DNA of 37,370 nt from positions 1-37,370 of the forward strand of contig ONAG01000036.1 of assembly GCA_900315745.1 (NCBI GenBank), given 5' to 3'. The stretch comes from an uncultured Prevotellaceae bacterium. Its GTDB lineage: Bacteria; Bacteroidota; Bacteroidia; Bacteroidales; Bacteroidaceae. Within the stretch, counting starts at the first letter, position 1; each line of letters begins with the position of its first letter. Shown here one piece after another: positions 7,679-17,682 of this stretch. The notes below the pieces were generated by a model. It saw only the letters and a list, made by a program, of their open reading frames with translations. It had not been told where the DNA came from and did no database searches. The translations under genes and the position numbers were made by a program.

Positions 7679-9232
7679 ATGAGAAAATTTTTTACTTCTT
7701 TGGCTATTGCCTTCGTGGCAATAAGCGTTTCTGCACAAGAGAAGGTGCTGTTTGAAAATGGCGGCACCTATGGAAATGGTGCAACACTGACCAGCGAGAA
7801 CACCAAGCTCGTGCTTGGCAACGACCGCGCTACAAAGAACTATGACATCAAGTTGGCTTCCGTCAAGGCTTACTGCGCCGAGCTTTTCGGCCAGCAGGTA
7901 ATGGTGGAGAACAGCGAGACTGGCGAGATGGAAGAGAAGACCCGCGTAGTTTACGTCGTGGGCAACCAGAATCCCAAGGACGGCGAGCTTGACGGTGACA
8001 AGAGTACTGGTGGTGGCTACAAGCCCGAAAGTGGCAACCTCCCACAGTCTGGTACTTATTACATGATCACCACTGCTACAGGTGGTCACATCAAGGCTTT
8101 CATCGTTCTCAACTCTGGCAAGAACTTCTATGTAGTTAAGTCTTCGGGTGAGTGCCTTCCCAAAGAGGCAATTTCCGTAAAGGCTGATGGCGACGAACCA
8201 TCGGATGTCACCATCAACGATGACTTCACTGTTGACGAGAAGACCACTGGTACAGTGGAATTTGATGTCGTGGCAGGCGAGACCTACTATGTATTCTGCA
8301 CTGGCTCAAAGCTGAGCTTTGGTGGATATGAGTTCGTAAGCAATGGCGTAGGTCCTGAGCCACAGCCAGGTGGACTGACAACAGACCCTGCACTTCCTGT
8401 CACATTCGACTCTTGGGATGCCAATTTCCTCATCCAGAAGACAGATGTGAAGGCTGGCGACAAGTTCGTCTTCACTTGCGAGGCTGTTGATGTTGCTGGT
8501 TGGGAATGGGGACCACAAGTTCTCCCGAAGAGCAACGCTGACTGGTCAGACCTTGGTCCTGCTCTCATTCCAAATGCCAACGGCAAGGCAACCTTCAACA
8601 TCACCGAAGAGTTTGCTGCTGTCATCAATGGCAATGGTGGACTTCGCGTGCAAGGCATGGGCGTGAAGGTTACTGCAGTGGAATATGAGGAAGGCACAGC
8701 TCCTGGTCCAGAGGGCGAGAAGGTGAGCATCATCGACAAGTTCAACAGCACATGGGGTGCAAACGAGACTTTCACTCACAATGCTGATGGCTCAGTCACT
8801 TTCAATTCAGTGGCATGGGGTGGCTTGAGCGCATGGCTCGCAGAGAACGACATCCCTGTTGACTGGTCTGGCTACACCAAGCTCGTGTTTGAATATGCTG
8901 AGCCTACAACTGTCAACACTCAGGCATTTGTCCAGACAACGACTGGTGACGTCAAGGGATGGGGCGAGGTTGGAATCACCAAGCTTGAACTCCAATTGGA
9001 AGGCGAGGATGTGAGCAAGGTCAACCAAGTTGCATTGCAAGCTTCCGACGTCAGCACCATCACCATCACCGACATTTATCTCGTAAGGAATGCTGCCGGC
9101 ATCGAGGAGATGGTTTCTATGAAGGACGCCTTCAATGTCAACGCTCCTGCTTACAACCTTTCTGGCGTACGTGTCAACAAGGACTACAAGGGCATCGTCA
9201 TCCAGAACGGACGCAAATTTGTGCAGAAGTAA
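7679..9232 (+). CDS. Secreted modular protein with C-terminal sorting-like tail, upstream of susC
   Basis: I start at the ATG at 7679, where the signal peptide MRKFFTSLAIAFVAISVSA begins, rather than at an in-frame ATG 14 codons earlier. The 517-aa product looks like three beta-sandwich modules: about 21-220, 225-335 (WDANFLIQKTDVKAGDKFVF) and 345-480 (starting IIDKFNSTWG), joined by Pro/Gly/Glu linkers such as GPEPQPGG. No catalytic motif is visible, so carbohydrate binding is the likeliest role. The end, YNLSGVRV followed by GIVIQNGRKFVQK, resembles the C-terminal tails of many secreted Prevotella proteins and closely matches the end of the PL11 protein in this window. It has its own promoter box and terminator, and a C/G-ending codon pattern suggests high expression. 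I do not recognise the full-length family. Confidence 0.75.
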   Translation: MRKFFTSLAIAFVAISVSAQEKVLFENGGTYGNGATLTSENTKLVLGNDRATKNYDIKLASVKAYCAELFGQQVMVENSETGEMEEKTRVVYVVGNQNPKDGELDGDKSTGGGYKPESGNLPQSGTYYMITTATGGHIKAFIVLNSGKNFYVVKSSGECLPKEAISVKADGDEPSDVTINDDFTVDEKTTGTVEFDVVAGETYYVFCTGSKLSFGGYEFVSNGVGPEPQPGGLTTDPALPVTFDSWDANFLIQKTDVKAGDKFVFTCEAVDVAGWEWGPQVLPKSNADWSDLGPALIPNANGKATFNITEEFAAVINGNGGLRVQGMGVKVTAVEYEEGTAPGPEGEKVSIIDKFNSTWGANETFTHNADGSVTFNSVAWGGLSAWLAENDIPVDWSGYTKLVFEYAEPTTVNTQAFVQTTTGDVKGWGEVGITKLELQLEGEDVSKVNQVALQASDVSTITITDIYLVRNAAGIEEMVSMKDAFNVNAPAYNLSGVRVNKDYKGIVIQNGRKFVQK

Positions 9233-9255
9233 TTTTCGTATTTAGCAACAACCCG

Positions 9256-9284
9256 GAGGGTGGTATCAAAGCCACCCTCTTTTA
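9256..9284 (+). terminator. Rho-independent terminator
   Basis: GAGGGTGG (9256-9263), an 8-base loop, CCACCCTC (9272-9279), then TTTTT. It ends the transcript of the modular protein 60 bases before susC, so susC probably has a separate start. Confidence 0.85.
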
Positions 9285-9344
9285 TTGCCAATTACGACGC
9301 TTTTAGGACTTACTATGGAATCTCAACTTAATAACTAACCAAAT

Positions 9345-12300
9345 ATGAATCAAAGCATGACAAACAGAAAGCAGAGGGGCCTTATTGGGTTTTATAAGGT
9401 GCTGCTGCTGTTGCTGACATTGCTCCCGCTACAGGCATTCGCCCAGTCCAAGGCCTCCGGTACGGTGGTCGATGAGGCCAATGGCGAGCCTATAATTGGA
9501 GCTACTGTCAAGGTAAAGGGATCAAGCTCTGGCGTGGTGACCGACATCGACGGACGTTTCAGCATCGATGTCACACCGGGGCAAACTCTTGAAATCTCTT
9601 ACATCGGTTACACCACACAGTCGGTGAAAATTCCTCGAAACGGGAATGTAGATGTGAGACTCTCTGAAGACACGCAAACACTTGAGCAAGTGGTGGTTGT
9701 GGGTTATGGTACAATGAAGCGAAGCGACCTGACTGGTGCTGTGTCGTCAATCAACGAGGCACAAATCAAGCAAGGTGTCAACACCTCCGTGGAGCAAGCC
9801 ATGCAGGGACGTATCGCCGGTGTGCAGGTGACACAAAACTCAGGTGCTCCTGGTGGTGGCATTTCCGTGCAGATCCGTGGTATCAACTCTCTCAACGGCA
9901 ATGAGCCGTTGTATGTGGTCGATGGCATCGCCATGTCGGGACAGACATCAGACAACACCAGCGTGATGAGTTCGCTCAACCCATCCGACATCACTTCGAT
10001 TGAGGTGTTGAAGGATGCTTCCGCCACTGCCATCTACGGCTCTCGCGCTTCCAATGGTGTGGTGCTCATCACTACCAAGCGTGGTGAGGAAGGTAAGACA
10101 AAAATCACATACGAAGGATATGCTGGATGGCAGCAACTGCCAAAGACACTTGATGTGATGAACCTGCCCGAATATGCCGACTTCTACAATGTGAGGGCTG
10201 GCATCATGGGATGGGGCGAGCGCGAGGACTACAAAGACGCCACGCTGCTCACCAAAGGTACCGACTGGCAGGATGTGCTCTATCAGACAGCCTTCATGCA
10301 CAACCATCAGGTGGGTGTGAACGGCGGTACCAAGTCGAATAGCTTTGCTCTCTCAGGAGGCTTCCTCGACCAAGAAGGTATCGGTATCGGCTCCGCATTC
10401 AACCGTGCCTCTTTCCGTGCCAATTTCGACAGCGAAATCAATAGTTGGTTGAAGGTGGGCATGAGCGGTTATTATGCCCGCACAGCCCAGAGCATCACAT
10501 TCGACGAGTCGAACGTCATACAGACAGCACTCAACCAATTCCCAGATGTGGCACCCAAGAACCCCGATGGCACATACGGTTTTGTGCAGACCAACGACTT
10601 CGCAACATATTACAGCAATCCGCTCTTCGAGGCGCAGATGAAGGAGAACAAGCGCCTGAACACGCAGGTGGATTACAACTTCTATGCCAACATCACACCC
10701 ATCAAGGGCTTGGTGATACGTTTGGAATATGGTGGCAGCAGGGGTTTCGGCGACACCCAATACTTCACCCCGGAGTTCCAATATGGTTCGGTGCGCAATG
10801 AGTCGCAGATGACAAAAGGCAGCAACCGGAGCAAGTACAACTCATTCAAGCAGTATGTCACCTATGACTTCGACCCGTTCAAGAACAACCACGTGCAAAT
10901 CATGGCTGGTCATGAGGCGCAATGGGGCGTGTGGGGACAGTTCTCCGCAAGTAGAAAGGGATACATCACCGGCGCGCTTCACGCACTCGACTTGGGAGAC
11001 AGTTCCACTGCCACCAACAGCGGCGACCCCGGCACACCTTGGTCTATCGAGTCATACTACGGACGTCTGAACTACAACCTGCTCGACAGATACATGGTGA
11101 CAGCCACCCTGCGTACCGACGGTTCGTCAAGCTTCGGAAAGAACAACAGATGGGGATGGTTCCCGTCGGCTGCCGTGGCATGGCGTGTGAAGAACGAGTC
11201 GTTCCTGCGCGACGTGTCTTGGATAAGCAATCTCAAGTTGCGTCTTGGATGGGGACATGTGGGTAACCAAAGCTCAGGAAGCTATGCCTACGGAGCTGTC
11301 ATGGCCACCACAGCCACTGCTTGGGGAACGGGCTATTATCCAGGCAACTTCCCCAACCCCGACCTGAAGTGGGAAAGCACCACGGCATGGAACGTAGGTC
11401 TCGACTTCTCATTCTTCAACAACAGAATAGAATTCATCGTTGACGCTTATCTCAAGAAGACCGACAACCTGCTCATGCAGTCGTCGCTGCCATCTTACGT
11501 CATCAACAACGACTGGATGGGCATGACGGCGCCATGGGAAAACACAGGCGCCATCGAGAACAAGGGTATCGAGTTCACGCTCAACACCGTCAACATCTCA
11601 AGCAACGACTGGAAATGGCGCACCGGCATCACCCTGTCGTTCAACAAGAACAAGTTGACAGGTCTCAACAGCACCAATTCTGCCATCTCCGGCAACATCG
11701 GCACCGATACCTACACACTCTCCGAAATAGGAGGTCCAGTGGGACGATTCTACGGCTACAAGGTGATAGGCATGTTCACCAAGGAAGGTGACTTCTATCA
11801 GAAGAACCAGTTGGGCGAGTTCATCATCGACCAAAACGGCAACCGCGTGCCTGTGGCACGTCCCGCCAACGACATCAACTCAGACATGCACCCCATCGCT
11901 CAAAACTCTGTGTGGGTGGGCGACTTCATCTTCGAGGATGTCAATGGTGACGGAAAGATCACCAACGAAGACCGTCAGTATATTGGTGACCCCAATCCAG
12001 ACTTCACCTTCGGTATCAACAACACCATCTCCTGGAAGGACTTCGACCTGTCGTTCTTCTTCAACGGCAGTGTGGGCAACGACATCTACAACCTCGTGAG
12101 ACAAAACCACAGCGACCCATTGGGATGGGGCAACAAGATGAAGGACGTGACCAATTACGCACGTGTGGCTCTCATCGATGAGAATGGTTCGCCCAACGAC
12201 ATCTCAAATGTATTGGTGACAAATCCCACAACAGCCACTGTGCAGCGCATCAGTGCGGCTGGCTCCAGCATGAACGACAACAACCGCGTGAGCAACAGAT

Positions 12301-12557
12301 TCGTGGAGGATGGCTCGTACATCAGGTTGAAGACTCTCTCTCTTGCTTGGAACGTGCCAAAGAGACTGCTCTCGAAAATCAAGCTCGACTGGGTGCAGGT
12401 GTATGCCAATGTGCAGAACCTCTTCACAATCACCAAATATGAAGGTTATGACCCGGAAATCGGTGCCCAAGGGCAGAGCGTCATACTGCAAGGCATCGAC
12501 AACTACCGCTATCCCTCGCAGCGCATCTACAACTTTGGACTGAAAGTAAGATTCTAA
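9345..12557 (+). CDS. susC: SusC-like TonB-dependent outer membrane transporter
   Basis: The 1070-aa protein carries an N-terminal signal peptide (to about residue 34, AFAQS), the carboxypeptidase-regulatory-like domain (GTVVDEANGEPIIGATVKVK), the conserved SusC hinge LEQVVVVGYGTMKRSDLTGA, a plug domain with LYVVDGIAM and DASATAIYGSRASNGVVLI, and a C-terminal beta barrel ending in an aromatic (KVRF). SusC proteins import oligosaccharides across the outer membrane with a SusD lid, powered by TonB. An ATG four codons downstream is an alternative start. It is followed 19 bases later by susD, then by a glycan-binding lipoprotein and a GH5 enzyme, all on one strand. The neighbours point to a beta-mannan or beta-glucan substrate. 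Confidence 0.97.
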   Translation: MNQSMTNRKQRGLIGFYKVLLLLLTLLPLQAFAQSKASGTVVDEANGEPIIGATVKVKGSSSGVVTDIDGRFSIDVTPGQTLEISYIGYTTQSVKIPRNGNVDVRLSEDTQTLEQVVVVGYGTMKRSDLTGAVSSINEAQIKQGVNTSVEQAMQGRIAGVQVTQNSGAPGGGISVQIRGINSLNGNEPLYVVDGIAMSGQTSDNTSVMSSLNPSDITSIEVLKDASATAIYGSRASNGVVLITTKRGEEGKTKITYEGYAGWQQLPKTLDVMNLPEYADFYNVRAGIMGWGEREDYKDATLLTKGTDWQDVLYQTAFMHNHQVGVNGGTKSNSFALSGGFLDQEGIGIGSAFNRASFRANFDSEINSWLKVGMSGYYARTAQSITFDESNVIQTALNQFPDVAPKNPDGTYGFVQTNDFATYYSNPLFEAQMKENKRLNTQVDYNFYANITPIKGLVIRLEYGGSRGFGDTQYFTPEFQYGSVRNESQMTKGSNRSKYNSFKQYVTYDFDPFKNNHVQIMAGHEAQWGVWGQFSASRKGYITGALHALDLGDSSTATNSGDPGTPWSIESYYGRLNYNLLDRYMVTATLRTDGSSSFGKNNRWGWFPSAAVAWRVKNESFLRDVSWISNLKLRLGWGHVGNQSSGSYAYGAVMATTATAWGTGYYPGNFPNPDLKWESTTAWNVGLDFSFFNNRIEFIVDAYLKKTDNLLMQSSLPSYVINNDWMGMTAPWENTGAIENKGIEFTLNTVNISSNDWKWRTGITLSFNKNKLTGLNSTNSAISGNIGTDTYTLSEIGGPVGRFYGYKVIGMFTKEGDFYQKNQLGEFIIDQNGNRVPVARPANDINSDMHPIAQNSVWVGDFIFEDVNGDGKITNEDRQYIGDPNPDFTFGINNTISWKDFDLSFFFNGSVGNDIYNLVRQNHSDPLGWGNKMKDVTNYARVALIDENGSPNDISNVLVTNPTTATVQRISAAGSSMNDNNRVSNRFVEDGSYIRLKTLSLAWNVPKRLLSKIKLDWVQVYANVQNLFTITKYEGYDPEIGAQGQSVILQGIDNYRYPSQRIYNFGLKVRF

Positions 12558-12576
12558 TCATCAGGAGGAAAACAAA

Positions 12577-14325
12577 ATGAAAAAACATATAATGCTGACA
12601 GGTGTCGTGATTGCCGCTGCTTTCATGTTGAACAGCTGCGGAGAGGACTTCCTCGACAAGACACCAGAGGGAAAATATACGGCTCCTACTTTCTACAGTT
12701 CCGACAAGGCACTGCTGAAAGGCGTGGAACCTCTTTACAATCGGGCATGGTTCGATTTCAACAGACGTGCCATAGTGGGCATGGGGTCCTATCGTGCCAA
12801 CGACGCATGGAACCCATACGTTAGTTCCGAGTTCGCCAAGTTCCAAATCACCGGTCTCACCGAGGACATGGGACTCGCCTGGTCGTCCATCTACAATGTG
12901 GTCACCATGGCAAACGCAACAATGGAGAACATCAAGGAATATTGTTCTCCTGAAGTGAGCGAAGATGCCAAGAACCAGGCTTTGGGCGAGTGCTACCTCA
13001 TGCGTGGCGTAGCCTACTTCTATCTCTTGAGGTCATGGGGCGAGGTGATTCTCTTTGAGGACAACACCGACATGACCAAGCACCCTGTGAAGCCGCTGAA
13101 CACCGAGGAGGACGTGCTCAAGTTCATCATACGCGACTTCCGCCGTGCCGCCGAACTGCTGCCAGAGCGTGGCATCGACCACCATGCTTCCAAGTATGCA
13201 GCCAAAGGCATGTTGGCAAAGGCATTGTTGGCGCAGTCAGGATGGAACAAGGTGGACCGCGACGAGAACACCCTGCGCGAGGTCATCAACCTCTGCAATG
13301 ATGTAATCAATAATGGTGGATATTCTCTCATGGAAGATTACGAACAACTCTTCCGCTCGCAGAACAACGACAACAGCGAGACACTCCTCGCTATGAAATG
13401 GGCAAGTCCCAACTCTGGCGAATGGGGTGCCATGAACGCCCTTTACTCCGACCTCTGCTTCTCCGAGGTGACCGATGTCAACGTATGGGGTGGCAACCTT
13501 TCCGCCTCAGTTGATATGATAGACATTTATAATGAAGAGCCAGCCGACTCTTTCCGCCTCAGAGGAACATTCTTCACCCCAGGGCGCCATTACAACTATC
13601 TGAAAGCCGCTGAAGGTGGATATACATACAACCACAACTGGATACAGTGCAAGAAGGGCGTGCTCGGCACCAAGGCAGACTGTGATGGAGAACTGGCGCA
13701 GATGGCATCGCCGCTCAACACCTACATACAGCGACTGGCTGATGTCTATCTCATCAAGGCTGAGGCAATCTTGGGCAACCAGAGCAGCACTTCGGATGCA
13801 GAAGGACTGGAAGCCATCAATGCCGTGCGTCTGCGTGCTCATGTGAAACCAGTAAAGAGCTACGACCTCTCCACGCTCATACGTGAGAGACGCATCGAGT
13901 TCTGCATGGAGTATTTCAACTGGTTCGACATGGTGACATGGTATCGCTGGCGTCCGCAGTTCATGCTCAACTACTTCAACAACCATCAGCACAGGGCTTA
14001 CGAATATAGAGAGGGTGATGTCATGGTGAACAACGATGGCACATTCAGCTACCGCTGCTATCCTCCAGGCACCAACACCTGGTACTTCTATGACCCCAAC
14101 GGCAATATCTACTGGAACGACTGCATGCGCGACGAAGACAAGAATGTGGTGCAGACAGCAAAACAAGGATACAAGTTCAACCTCGACTCGCTGTCTCAGG
14201 CCATGGTGGGATACCAACCAGTAGTGCTCGGCGAACACAACATCTTCATGCCTTATCCTGAGGCGGACGTCATCCAGAACCCGTTGCTCAAGGAAAAGCC
14301 AGTGGCATACGACTTCGGAGAATAA
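12577..14325 (+). CDS. susD: SusD/RagB-family glycan-binding lipoprotein
   Basis: A 582-aa outer membrane lipoprotein with lipobox LNSC (Cys21) followed by GEDFLDKTPEG, the typical SusD start. The early helical region with YNVVTMANATMENIKEY and LGECYLMRGVAYFYLLRSWGE is the TPR-like core of SusD, and DVYLIKAEAIL plus LIRERRIEFCMEYFNWFDMV match the C-terminal RagB/SusD signature. It caps the SusC pore and binds the oligosaccharide. An AGGAGG-like ribosome site precedes it. It is co-transcribed with susC (19-base gap) and the next gene (18-base gap). Confidence 0.97.
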   Translation: MKKHIMLTGVVIAAAFMLNSCGEDFLDKTPEGKYTAPTFYSSDKALLKGVEPLYNRAWFDFNRRAIVGMGSYRANDAWNPYVSSEFAKFQITGLTEDMGLAWSSIYNVVTMANATMENIKEYCSPEVSEDAKNQALGECYLMRGVAYFYLLRSWGEVILFEDNTDMTKHPVKPLNTEEDVLKFIIRDFRRAAELLPERGIDHHASKYAAKGMLAKALLAQSGWNKVDRDENTLREVINLCNDVINNGGYSLMEDYEQLFRSQNNDNSETLLAMKWASPNSGEWGAMNALYSDLCFSEVTDVNVWGGNLSASVDMIDIYNEEPADSFRLRGTFFTPGRHYNYLKAAEGGYTYNHNWIQCKKGVLGTKADCDGELAQMASPLNTYIQRLADVYLIKAEAILGNQSSTSDAEGLEAINAVRLRAHVKPVKSYDLSTLIRERRIEFCMEYFNWFDMVTWYRWRPQFMLNYFNNHQHRAYEYREGDVMVNNDGTFSYRCYPPGTNTWYFYDPNGNIYWNDCMRDEDKNVVQTAKQGYKFNLDSLSQAMVGYQPVVLGEHNIFMPYPEADVIQNPLLKEKPVAYDFGE

Positions 14326-14343
14326 ACCATAAAGACAACAATC

Positions 14344-15999
14344 ATGAACAAACATATATTAAAAATAGCTTCGTTGCTGGCAATCCTTTTCGTTGGATTG
14401 ACTCTCAACGCATGTCATGACGACGACGATGCCGACAGCGGCACACCGGTCATCACTGGTGTGCGTGTGCCCGACCCTGCAAAGGCTGACAGTCTTTTCA
14501 CCAAATCGGGACCAGGACAAATCATTGCCATCATTGGACAGAACCTCGGACATGCACTCAAGGTGTATATCAACGACCAGGAGGTGTATTTCAACCCTAC
14601 GATGAACACCAACCACAGCCTCATCGTCACCGTGCCTACAGAGACCGACGGCTTCAGGCTGACGGCGTTCGACAGCACTCTGAAGGATGAAATCCGTGTG
14701 GAAACGACTCATGGCACTGCCGTATATTCGTTCAAAATCACTGCTCCAGGTCCGGCAATCTCACGACTGCAAGCCATCTATCCCAGATTGGCTGGCGACT
14801 CGCTCTATATCCATGGACTAAACTTGATTGACGTGGAGAAGATATACTTCACCGACATTGAGGCAGCACAGTTGGACACCACCGTGTGGCAGACTGTGGG
14901 CGGCACCCATGTGGATGTGGATGGCTTCTCAACGGTAACCCAAGACCATCACCTCAACACAAGGACCAATGCTTATGAGACGACATCGGTTTTGGGCATA
15001 AAGATACCCAACTTGTCGTTTACCAAAGGCGCCCTCGTTGTGGAGACTGCTGCAGGTACATCGTACATCGCATTCTACAAGAATCCTGGTCAGCCAGTCA
15101 TCCACAGCATCTCGTCAGAAATGCCTGTCTATGGTGAGACTCTCGTAATACGCGGACAGGAATTCGTGCAGGTGGAATCCATCAAGTATGGTGACGTGAC
15201 ATTGACTCCCGACCAATTCGTGGTGGCTGAAACAGAAGACCAAATCAACATACGGTTCAGGAGAGAGCCGTCCGAGGGTTGCAAGGACCTGACCGTCACT
15301 ACACCAGGTGGAAGTGTCTCGGTGCCGTTCTATGACTACAGTTGCCTCTTGGTCGATTTCGACGAAATAGGCACCAACATGGGATGGGATCCGAAGGCGG
15401 AAATCACTGACGAATGTGATGACGACACTCCTCCTTACACCAGTTCGGGATGCTATGCTTCCTTCAATCTTGGTTCGGTGGCTCAGAGTTGGTGGGGCAC
15501 CATGATATATTACATCAAGAATTGGGGCACACAGGCCGCAAGTGGGCACGACCTCTTCGACTTGCCGGGCTATGACGTGATTCCCGCCGATGCCTCGCTA
15601 AATGATGTCTATCTGGCTTGCGAAGTGTTCAACCATGACTCGCGTTGGGACCTTGCCACCGACGAGGATCCTAAGAATGCTTATATAAGGTATTATATGG
15701 TTCTCGGCAATGGGACAAGCTATGAGTACGACAACTTCTCGTGGAAGAACTACGATATTCAGGCTGGACAATACAACTCGCCAGTGCTTGGCAGCATCGA
15801 CAAGGAACAGCCCATTGACACTTGGTATCGCCACTGCATCAGTTTCGCAGAGCTGGGTATGGCTGGAATGACATACGCCGACTTGAAGAACAACGGGCTT
15901 GACGAAATAAGAATGCAAATCATCAACCAATCGACAAAGGCGATGAATATCGATTTCTATATCGACAACTTGCGCATTTACTACAACAAACCCAAATAA
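14344..15999 (+). CDS. Surface glycan-binding lipoprotein with IPT/TIG domains (SusE/SGBP-type)
   Basis: The 551-aa product has a lipobox LNAC (Cys24) followed by HDDDDADS, an acidic export signal expected for surface-exposed lipoproteins. Three immunoglobulin-like IPT/TIG modules follow (about 38-120, 130-250, 250-335), visible as GPGQIIAIIGQNLGHALKVY and GETLVIRGQEFVQVESIKYG. The last 200 residues form a glycan-binding domain of the SGBP-B kind, rich in aromatics (SWWGTMIYYIKNWG), ending FYIDNLRIYYN. It would hold the polysaccharide at the cell surface next to SusC/SusD. No catalytic residues are apparent. Confidence 0.88.
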   Translation: MNKHILKIASLLAILFVGLTLNACHDDDDADSGTPVITGVRVPDPAKADSLFTKSGPGQIIAIIGQNLGHALKVYINDQEVYFNPTMNTNHSLIVTVPTETDGFRLTAFDSTLKDEIRVETTHGTAVYSFKITAPGPAISRLQAIYPRLAGDSLYIHGLNLIDVEKIYFTDIEAAQLDTTVWQTVGGTHVDVDGFSTVTQDHHLNTRTNAYETTSVLGIKIPNLSFTKGALVVETAAGTSYIAFYKNPGQPVIHSISSEMPVYGETLVIRGQEFVQVESIKYGDVTLTPDQFVVAETEDQINIRFRREPSEGCKDLTVTTPGGSVSVPFYDYSCLLVDFDEIGTNMGWDPKAEITDECDDDTPPYTSSGCYASFNLGSVAQSWWGTMIYYIKNWGTQAASGHDLFDLPGYDVIPADASLNDVYLACEVFNHDSRWDLATDEDPKNAYIRYYMVLGNGTSYEYDNFSWKNYDIQAGQYNSPVLGSIDKEQPIDTWYRHCISFAELGMAGMTYADLKNNGLDEIRMQIINQSTKAMNIDFYIDNLRIYYNKPK

Positions 16000-16005
16000 A
16001 ACAAG

Positions 16006-17499
16006 ATGAAAACAAAATATTTCTTAGGATGGTTGTCGTTGCTGGCTTTGGCTTTCACCATGCAGGCATGTAGCGATGACGATACAAAGACAGTGGACAA
16101 TGGGGTGAGAACAGGCAATGCCACCAAACTTGAGATTTACAAGGACTCGGTGGTGGTGAACAGCCTTACTTTCTCCATAGGAAAAGGTTCCGCTATTGTT
16201 GGCATTGACGCTGATGGTGAATGGACGGCAGAGTCGGCAGACACTACGTGGTGCAAGCTCAACGTTCATGCTGGCTATGGATATGTCAACAAGTATTCCT
16301 ACACCAAGATTGATGTGGCAAAGAACGAGGGCGACCAACGCTCCACTACCATCTCTTTCAGATCGGGTGGCATTACAAAGACCATCAATGTGGTGCAGAA
16401 TGGTTCGGGAACGGATTCCAACGACCCGTTTATCAGCGCTTTCACGTTTGTGGAAAACCTGAAATACGGATACAATCTCGGCAATACGCTTGAGTCCAAC
16501 CACGACATCACAAATCCAAGCACGCTTTCATGGTTCAATCCACAGACAGTGTATGACTGGGAGACCTGTTGGGGACAGCCTGTCACCACTCCCGAAATCA
16601 TAAACGCGATAGCTGCAAAGGGATTCAACGTAATCCGCGTGCCTGTGACATGGTTCCCTCACATGGATACCAACGACAATGTGGATGCTGCGTGGATGGC
16701 ACGCGTGAAAGAAGTAGTAGATATGGTGATAAATGCCGGATGCTATTGCATACTCAACGTGCATCATGATGCCAGCGAATATGACGCCAACCGTGGCGAC
16801 GGTGCCCACTGGCTTTTGGCTGACTTGGAGAATTATCCTACCATCAGTGCCAGGTTCAAGAAGTTGTGGACTCAGATAGCCAATCATTTCAAGGCATACG
16901 ACGACCATCTGGTATTCGAGGCTTTCAATGAGATTCTAAGCAAGAAGGGCGAGTGGGGCGACCCATCCGATAACACTTGCTATGAGGCTATAAACAAGCT
17001 CGAACAGGACTTTGTCGATGTGGTGCGTGCCACAGGAGGCAACAACGAATATCGCAACCTCTTGGTCAATCCTTACAGCGCTGGCAGCACAATCGCCAAG
17101 TTGCAGGGCATGAAGGCTCCTGTTGATGTTCATCCCAACCACATCCTGTGCTCCATACACAGCTATGACCCATATTGGTTCTGCAGTGATTCCGATGACA
17201 AGGATGCCGAGAAGTACTATCTCTACATGTTCGACGATGACTGCAAGAAGGAAATCGATGACATCTTCGCCCGTGTGGACAAGCGTTTCTCAAGTGATTT
17301 CGGCATGCCTTATATCTTCGGTGAGTTTGCTGCTGGCGGCAAGCATGTGGATATGAAGGAGCGTGTGAAATATGCTCAGTACATGAAACAGAAGTTTGCC
17401 GAGTATGGCACCACCGGTTTGTGGTGGATGGGTCTCATGGACCGTCCCACCCTCGACTGGTATGAAATCGACATCGTGAACGCCCTCTTCGGCAACTGA
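16006..17499 (+). CDS. BACON domain plus GH5 (GH5_4-like) endo-beta-glucanase/glucomannanase
   Basis: A 497-aa lipoprotein: Cys22 followed by SDDDTK predicts surface exposure. Residues about 55-133 form a BACON-type domain (GEWTAESADTTWCKLNV, ending TINVVQNG), and about 145-497 the GH5 barrel. Diagnostic motifs are YGYNLGNTLES, GFNVIRVPVTW, NVHHD, FEAFNEI with acid/base Glu309, HSYDPYWF and FGEFAAGG with nucleophile Glu440. The pattern fits subfamily 4, whose members cut beta-1,4-glucan, xyloglucan, lichenan and sometimes glucomannan. In this locus I infer attack on glucomannan or mixed cell-wall glucans at the surface before import. It follows the SGBP gene by 6 bases and is the last gene before a terminator. 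Confidence 0.92.
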   Translation: MKTKYFLGWLSLLALAFTMQACSDDDTKTVDNGVRTGNATKLEIYKDSVVVNSLTFSIGKGSAIVGIDADGEWTAESADTTWCKLNVHAGYGYVNKYSYTKIDVAKNEGDQRSTTISFRSGGITKTINVVQNGSGTDSNDPFISAFTFVENLKYGYNLGNTLESNHDITNPSTLSWFNPQTVYDWETCWGQPVTTPEIINAIAAKGFNVIRVPVTWFPHMDTNDNVDAAWMARVKEVVDMVINAGCYCILNVHHDASEYDANRGDGAHWLLADLENYPTISARFKKLWTQIANHFKAYDDHLVFEAFNEILSKKGEWGDPSDNTCYEAINKLEQDFVDVVRATGGNNEYRNLLVNPYSAGSTIAKLQGMKAPVDVHPNHILCSIHSYDPYWFCSDSDDKDAEKYYLYMFDDDCKKEIDDIFARVDKRFSSDFGMPYIFGEFAAGGKHVDMKERVKYAQYMKQKFAEYGTTGLWWMGLMDRPTLDWYEIDIVNALFGN

Positions 17500-17578
17500 T
17501 AGCAAAAGCATTTTGCTATATCATTATAGCTCTATGGTTTCTATAGTCTTCTATAGATTCTATAGAGCTTCTTTTTTT
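17500..17578 (+). terminator. Terminator region after the susC operon
   Basis: Two hairpins in a row: TAGCAAAA (17500-17507) with TTTTGCTA (17511-17518), then AGCTCTAT (17528-17535) with ATAGAGCT (17562-17569) followed by TCTTTTTTT. The second is the likely Rho-independent terminator. Confidence 0.65.
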
Positions 17579-17587
17579 CCTCATCAT

Positions 17588-17654
17588 CACCCCTTTTGCG
17601 ACAGATTTTCATGGGTGTGGTTGGGTTTGTCGCAAATAAAGGGGTGTGTCGCAA
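17588..17654. repeat. Imperfect inverted repeat with three TGTCGCAA-type motifs
   Basis: CACCCCTTTTGCGACA (17588-17603) is mirrored by TGTCGCAAATAAAGGGGTG (17628-17646), with three extra bases in the second arm, and a third TGTCGCAA sits at 17647-17654. It lies just upstream of the promoter of the PepSY-like gene, a location suited to an operator, but no regulator can be named. Confidence 0.5.
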
Positions 17655-17682
17655 TGAAGTGAGGCGAAAAACTCAAAAATAG

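Noticed and set aside
13507-14355. 282-codon minus-strand open frame opposite susD
   Set aside because: It is the mirror of a strongly coding gene with biased codon use; the translation has no domain signature and many His/Cys/Val typical of antisense shadows.
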